Below, in pieces: positions 58,396-64,000 of a stretch of 64,000 nt of DNA. The notes beneath the pieces were generated by a model, which was not told where the DNA came from, ran no database searches, and worked only from the letters and a program-made list of their open reading frames with translations. The translations under genes and the position numbers were made by a program. Where the stretch lies: positions 3,540,501 to 3,604,500 of the forward strand of contig JANCIK010000005.1 of the NCBI GenBank assembly GCA_028532985.1. The letters run 5' to 3'. This DNA comes from Stropharia rugosoannulata. Lineage: Eukaryota; Basidiomycota; Agaricomycetes; Agaricales; Strophariaceae. How positions within the stretch are numbered: position 1 is the stretch's first letter; the number at the start of each line of letters is the position of its first letter.

Positions 58396-58580
58396 ATTGA
58401 GTGATCGGCGGGAGCAATGAAATGCGGGCAGCAGAACTTGGAGGGACGGTGATGGAAGTGACGGAACAAGCAAGTCAGACGTGGCCGAGATTGATCAACA
58501 GAGTCACGTGTTTGCTGACAAGATATATTTGGTTTACGCATGTTGAACCAACACCATCACGGCGACACCATCGATCTCTG

Positions 58581-59091
58581 ATGAACTACGCAAATATGCC
58601 TGCCGAGACAGTCTTACAACTTCAGAAGCATCTTCAACATCTGTTAGAAATGGCAAGGAAGGAATGCTCAGTTGGTGATGCAAATTCAATGGTAATGTAC
58701 ACTTTAACAATGTTTAATTCAATTTTATTCTCATGTTGTACAGCCTCTTGCACCACTCGGTCACCCATTCGTTCAAGTATCTCCGATGAGCGTACAAGTT
58801 CCAAATGACCCTGTGAGATAATGATTCAATACGGCGTTACAAATTTCACTGATGCTTGACACAAAAAAGCCAATGACAGACAAGGAGTTAATGTCATTAC
58901 ATTCCAAAATTCTTGCCTATAAACAACTTGACGGCGGAACATATCTTGAAGCATGCACCCTTGTCTACTTTGAGGAACTACACAGCTTGGAAAATGCTAC
59001 TCAGCAACTCAATGCATGGAAGAGACTCAAAACTGTCGCGGAGCACGATCGGCAGGAGTTAATGAAAATTATTGCCGAGGCAAAGAAATGA
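58581..59091 (+). CDS. Small unrecognised helical protein (KDZ2-associated)
   Basis: Three phase-consistent exons (58581-58691, 58744-58812, 58870-59091) encode 133 aa: MNYANMPAETVLQLQKHLQH, a short proline/valine segment (PLAPLGHPFVQVSPM), and a helical C-terminus (S-L-H-S-K-I-L-A-Y-K-Q-L, KRLKTVAEHDRQELMK). No domain is recognised. It starts 185 bp from the divergent leftward gene at 58395 and ends 64 bp before the convergent stop at 59156. The second and third exons rest on splice signals alone; the third uses an AAG acceptor. Confidence 0.45.
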
Positions 59092-59155
59092 AGGTCATGC
59101 TTGTCTTTAAATATATAGGTTGACCATCGGCGTTAGTTTGTATATACAATGATCA

Positions 59156-61642
59156 TTAACGATTGCCACGCCTACCAGTCATGCCAGAACGTGTCCGTGC
59201 ATCAGGAACATACTCCGATGGACCCATGTGCTCACTCAAACCCTCCACCTCAGTCTTTCTAGCTCTTTTTTTTTGAACTTGAGTTTTTGTTATTTCCTGA
59301 TGTTCGGCCATTTCTCCATCAGTGTTGCATATAGGGGCCGGTGATGCAGTATTTCTGGGTGTTGGCAACATATGTGCAATAGCATGTAATGCACTGAGCG
59401 ACAGCCGGGTCATAACTTGAGCATCAACATTGAGTGAGACGCCCGAGGCAGGCAACCAATTGACGGCATCAAGATTTGTAGCAGCAGCTGTCGTAACTGT
59501 TTGTGATGTCCAGACTATAGGAGGACCAGGTGCAGAACCGATGGGAGGAGGCCCTCCGCTTAGGGTCAAATACTGATGACCATCATGTGTAATATGCGGT
59601 TCTGCCGATGACTGAGAATATGTCATCGGCTGAGATGCAATATCCCATTCGGGGGGACTGTTTAAGCCGGCCGATCCCAATTTTTGATTTATTGAGGGAC
59701 AATTAGACAAGTGGTCAGAATGGAGATGTTCATGAGAAGGAATAGTGCCTGGATGATCATTGAGAATAATCTGAGGTGCCTCGGCCGGAGCTACGGCCGA
59801 CATCTCGCAAACGGTGGCAGAGTGCATCAGGAGCTGAGGGTCAATATTGCTGTTGTGGTCACTCTGTGTCATTGATTCCACTGGTAATTGAAAGGTAAAC
59901 AAACAGTCATTGAAATTGTCTCTCGGCAGTGAAGGCAACGCGGAGACCACTTCTGAGCGAATGTCAGCCGGCACTGATGCAAGCATGGTGGTTTCATCTC
60001 CCTTTGCCAGGGCATTCATTATCAACATTGTTATGTTTCTTGAAAATCTGCTTACCAAGAGTTTATGTAGTACAGGCCCTTGAACTTGTATGGTGCCTTT
60101 TCTTGTCAGTGCTTTCTTCGTTTGTATATTCTTTTTTGCTCTTTTAACCTCTTCAGGATACCTCGGATCGTCGGGGTAAATGGCAGGTACACTGTTATTT
60201 TTGCCTCCCCTTCGGGAGTTATTGATCTTTTTGAATCTGAATACATCGGCCAATGCATGAACGTGCTGACGTTCAACAATATAGTTAATGAACGTGATAA
60301 TCTCGGCCTTGGAGATATACTTCAGCAGCCTTAGTTGAAACTTCAGGGGAAGATACTTCTTATCAATGTACTCATTTTGTGAGGCGACAATGTCCCTCCA
60401 TGGAGTTGAGGTGAATTTATGACAACTTGCAATTTCTGCAATCACATAAAAGATGTGAATATGAGTATTGTAACAATTGATGTGATGTGCGTCATACCAT
60501 AATGCATATTGAGATAGCCTCTGTATATGACCAGCAATTTCTCACGATCAAGATCATCAAGACTGGACAGATCGGCCGGCGCATTGATGATTTTGGGCAA
60601 GGATTGGTCTGCCTTGATAATTGCAAGTTCCGGCCGATCTTCTGACACCGACTGATATACTCCAGCCAGTGTGTTGACCTTTGTGATGTAAGATTTCAAT
60701 AGACGACAGATGTGGTCACATAACGCCCTATGTTGGTCCACAAATGAATGACATCGAACGCCGACGACAGAAGCAATATTGTCATGACTAGGCTCGGTGT
60801 TCAATATCTGCGAACAATGGCTGGACAAGTTTAATTACTTACACATTATAACCAAACTGATATCCATCATGAGGACCTGCAGTGAATGTAATAGCAAATT
60901 GCCCCATTTCTAACCAGTTTCGGCAATCGGCATCGGCGATACGTGCTGTGCTATGCTTTTTGCAACGTCTATATAGCACCACAGTCAGATAATGAATAAG
61001 ATAAATGACTTGCAATGGTGACTTACTCGGCGCGAACTTCAAATGGAAGACCTTCATCGGCGATCTTCTTTTTCTCGGTGTTCAACTTATTCAAGTCTTC
61101 TGCAGACATTTTCTTTATGAGATTCCCAACAGCTCAGGACTTGAATGGAAAGTAATTGTCAGGGCAGACATCATGAACAATAGCTTTGTTCTGCAGTCTA
61201 TAGATTTCAGCATATACATCATTGCGATGATTGATCCACAAGACATTGCTTAGCTTGACTGAGAGTTTGGAAAGTTTTTTCACTGCTCTTGATCGCCAAT
61301 TGTTCCGTATATAGTCCATCAATGTCTGCCCAATTTATGAGAGTTATTTTCCACAGTGGAGGAAATTTGATATACCCTTGAAACGTTCTCCTCATTGATA
61401 GCACGACGTCCACCTGGTACACGGGCTTCCCAATGTTTGAACAATGCAATCAAAATGACTCCACAAATAATATCTCGACGCTCTATTGCTGAGAGGGCAT
61501 TCATGTATTTGTCTTTGAATGCATGCATGATGGTTTTCTCTTCCATATTGTACTTGCAACCGTTGTAACAATGTCCATGACGGCAAGGCGGGTAAACAGG
61601 ATCGATGGGTTTTGAGGAAGGCATTGTCAGATTGACAGCCAT
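59156..61642 (-). pseudogene. Large unrecognised KDZ2-associated protein with an in-frame TGA
   Basis: Reads leftward from ATG 61642 or 61624 (MPSSKPIDPVYPPCRHGHC). Segments include CRHGHCYNGCKYNMEEKTIM, IERRDIICGVILIALFKHWE, DYIRNNWRSRAVKKLSKL, DVYAEIYRLQNKAIVHDVC, KKHSTARIADADCRNWLEM, SFVDQHRALCDHICRLLKSY and, in the last exon, FKKINNSRRGGKNNSVPAIY followed by a long serine/proline-rich part and a basic end (TRSGMTGRRGNR). A TGA at 61136-61134 interrupts an otherwise continuous frame between YFPFKS and AVGNLIKKMSAEDLNKL, again at a place where CGA would fit. I recall similar uncharacterised proteins as common in mushroom genomes but cannot name a family. It is divergent from the KDZ2 transposase, with starts about 245 bp apart. 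Confidence 0.55.
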
Positions 61643-61886
61643 TTTCACTACTTGTTCGGAATTATAGTGGTACGTACAGTGCACATGTGTTTGGTTAATC
61701 TCCGCATGTACTTCATGATTGTTTAATTATACTGTAGATCCCTTGATAACTGCGCCATTTATAGCAATGTTGAACATGTGCCGTTGATCTTCTGACTTGT
61801 TTAAATGTGCAGAAGATGTCTTCTTGTTATGAAGCAGAACCAAATATAAGGGATACATATGTATAAGACAAAGTAAATTTACAACA

Positions 61887-64000
61887 ATGCGGGTGTCGAA
61901 TCATCAGATGGCATCCCGCAACGACAAAAAACGAAAACAACCTCAGAAAAAAAAGGGTGTCATTTTGGACTCTGATCCTCGCATTCATGACCATGTCCTG
62001 TATGAAAATGATACTGCATTCATCGGCGGCCGATCACGCAATGTTCTAAACAAACGGGCAATGGAAACTACTTACCCAGTCGAGCCGAGCACCTCACGAA
62101 CAACAACCCAGCAGTTGGAAGATATGGCAGACTTACAGTTTAACATGCCTCCGATTGAAGCATCTGATTATGACCGGCTGAGGAGAAGAAAGGTACTGCC
62201 CTACATTTCAAGGTTTCTCATACCGATGAGTAGTATTCATATTTGAAACGATCAGAGTGGAGCGGATTATATTAATGAATTTATTCGCCGTGCAAAACCT
62301 ATCCTCATCGCCTTGGTAGGAAGAGAAGCGCCGAGTCATGCAGTTGTGATGTGTCAAGGTTGCGCCGACGAATGTATAGCAATATGGCGATGTCGGGATT
62401 GCAAAACACCACCCATGCTTTGTAGGCATTGCATGAGACAGACCCATACCAACAACCCATTTCATCGCTTAGAAAGATGGGTCAATGGGTATTTTCAAAG
62501 GACTGAGATGTGGCAGGCTGGAGGTTACTTGCTCGTCAAACATAGGGCCGACCTAGATCTATGTGCGCGGCTTAAAGAACAAGTCCACGTATTGGAGTCA
62601 TTTGAACATTATAAAGATGCAGCAGAGCAGGAAGATTGTAGGAATCAAGCATATGTATTCACACGTCCGATGACAGGCAGCTGGCCGGCCAGACATCGCG
62701 ATGCAGATATGTCCACCAATCCGGAAGAGGTGACTCCAAATGCTGATGATATTTTTGAGGATGAAAAGGAGTATGAAGAATACTTTGACACTGTATTTGC
62801 AGCTGCTCTCAAAGGCGATAACCCCGAGGATCAACATGACATCGATGACATTGCCGACACTCATGAAATTATTGCCGAAGAGGACAATTTAGATCTTACT
62901 CATCATGATATACCTCACTATCTGACCTCACAAGAAGATAATTTCAACTTGCCGAACAATAACATTCTAATGCATTCATATGTACGTGTTATACATACTA
63001 ATGGGCTGCATCATTTGGCATTGGTGACATGCACATGTGGAGGACAATCCACTGATGATATAATCTATGATCTCATCGCCGAGCATTTGATTCCAGCCAG
63101 CTTTATATGAGTTTGCACAATTTTTACAGCACAGGTGCTTGATCACTTTAGACTATGCAATTTGGAACTCAAAGCCTCGGCGTACCAATTCTTCTTACTC
63201 TTGCGCCGAGTGACAATGCCCTCAAATCCGTCGGCAGTTGCTAACATCTATAATATTTTTCGCTGAATGACATGCCTATGGCATTGGATCAAGAAATTGA
63301 AATGGAATGGATTTGTGCACAACGATAGAGATCCCATGAATGTTAAGCCAGGGGAACTGTCAGTATTTTGCCCCGCTTGCCCCACCCCGGGCATCAATAT
63401 TCCAGAAGACTGGAAGAAAGAGGAAGCGGAAAGGTAAATGAATTTGTATTCAATGTCTGTGTTATGATTGACCATTTTGTCAATAATGTAGCTTTGTCTA
63501 TTGGCATATCTTCGTTGCCGATGGTAATTTTAAGGCCGATCATGTCAGAAATGACAAGGCCGCAATGGACATTTGGTTGTCTGAAGGGGGATTAATGGAA
63601 CCAGTTCAATCAGAGTATCTGGCCTTTTTAAAAACTGCCCATGAAATTGCAACGGTATGTCATAATTTTTCATCGTATCACTCATCTGTATTGATCTCTG
63701 TGCTTCATCATCATCGGCGAAAATATTGAACAGAAGGCCCCATGCGAAAATTCTTTTCATGCAATCATGACTGCATTGTTGGCTTCGTCTGCATGTGATC
63801 GCACAGGCAAGGTTGCTTTTGCATGTGCCAGACATGGGTGCTATGCACCGAACAGTTTGGTTGATTTGTTCAAAGGAGAACAACAGAAAAATGTTGACTT
63901 TGCGTTCTTGAAAGCCTTGGAAACCACACAGGTGGATGCCGCACAGGGGGTACTCATCATATACGACATAGTCTGTCAATACATAATTCATCTCCACAAA
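61887..64000 (+). pseudogene. KDZ2 transposase, N-terminal part, with in-frame TGAs; runs off the window
   Basis: Starts at ATG 61887 (MRVSNHQMASRNDKKRKQP). After an intron the CxC2 cysteine cluster appears: CQGCADECIAIWRCRDC, CRHCMRQTHTNNPFHRLERW and LVTCTCGGQ. An acidic insert lies inside it (about 62,700-62,960). The frame then meets TGA at 63108-63110 (after LIPASFI) and again at 63264-63266 (after IYNIFR), while conserved CxC2/KDZ motifs continue on both sides in one frame: AQVLDHFRLCNLELKASAY, HWIKKLKWNGFVHNDRDP, CPACPTPGINIPEDW. Later exons carry VADGNFKADHVRNDKAAMD, ENSFHAIMTALLASSACDR and the KDZ hallmark IIYDIVCQYIIHLHK at the window edge. Both stops fit CGA to TGA changes. The gene is 3'-truncated by the window. 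Confidence 0.82.

Overview
The window looks like basidiomycete nuclear DNA, most likely from a mushroom-forming fungus (Agaricomycetes). The genes are split by many 48-65 nt introns. The gene families fit: CxC2/KDZ transposases, a Crypton-type tyrosine recombinase, a NACHT protein, two HET-domain proteins, F-box proteins and fungal multi-pass membrane proteins. All exon models were built by hand from splice signals, reading phase and protein-family resemblance. Where I give exon coordinates for a gene, the phases close exactly.

Layout. 1-4.2 kb: gene-free, low-complexity and short repeats. 4.2-11 kb: housekeeping-like block with two divergent GFA/CENP-V-fold genes, mitochondrial ATP synthase subunit g, and a secreted serine carboxypeptidase (S10) with a complete triad. 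12-17.7 kb: a 14-exon Crypton/NDC10-domain recombinase (951 aa) followed 155 bp later, on the same strand, by an XPG/GEN1-like nuclease (522 aa) ending in three evenly spaced SUMO-interaction-like motifs. 19.3-21.4 kb: RasGEF_N fragment beside a short NACHT gene. 22.3-38.6 kb: two F-box genes, three multi-pass membrane protein genes (one with three internal modules) and a tail-to-tail pair of paralogous HET genes. 39.3-64 kb: nested mobile DNA.

The nested region is the most structured part. A KDZ element (KDZ1) seems to run from about 40.76 to 56.1 kb. It is bounded by two repeat arrays with the same TGATATATCA-type core in inverted orientation. Its transposase reads leftward and two unrecognised genes read rightward to the other array. 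The KDZ1 transposase is split by a 4,255-bp insertion (42,106-46,360) flanked by a perfect ACGC duplication; that insertion carries a 117-bp identical direct repeat and its own intron-containing gene. KDZ1 itself appears to sit inside an older KDZ element (KDZ2), which continues past the right edge. KDZ2 genes show in-frame TGA codons best explained by CGA to TGA changes, as expected of methylated repeats that mutate at CpG.

No tRNA, rRNA, CRISPR or prokaryotic feature could be supported.
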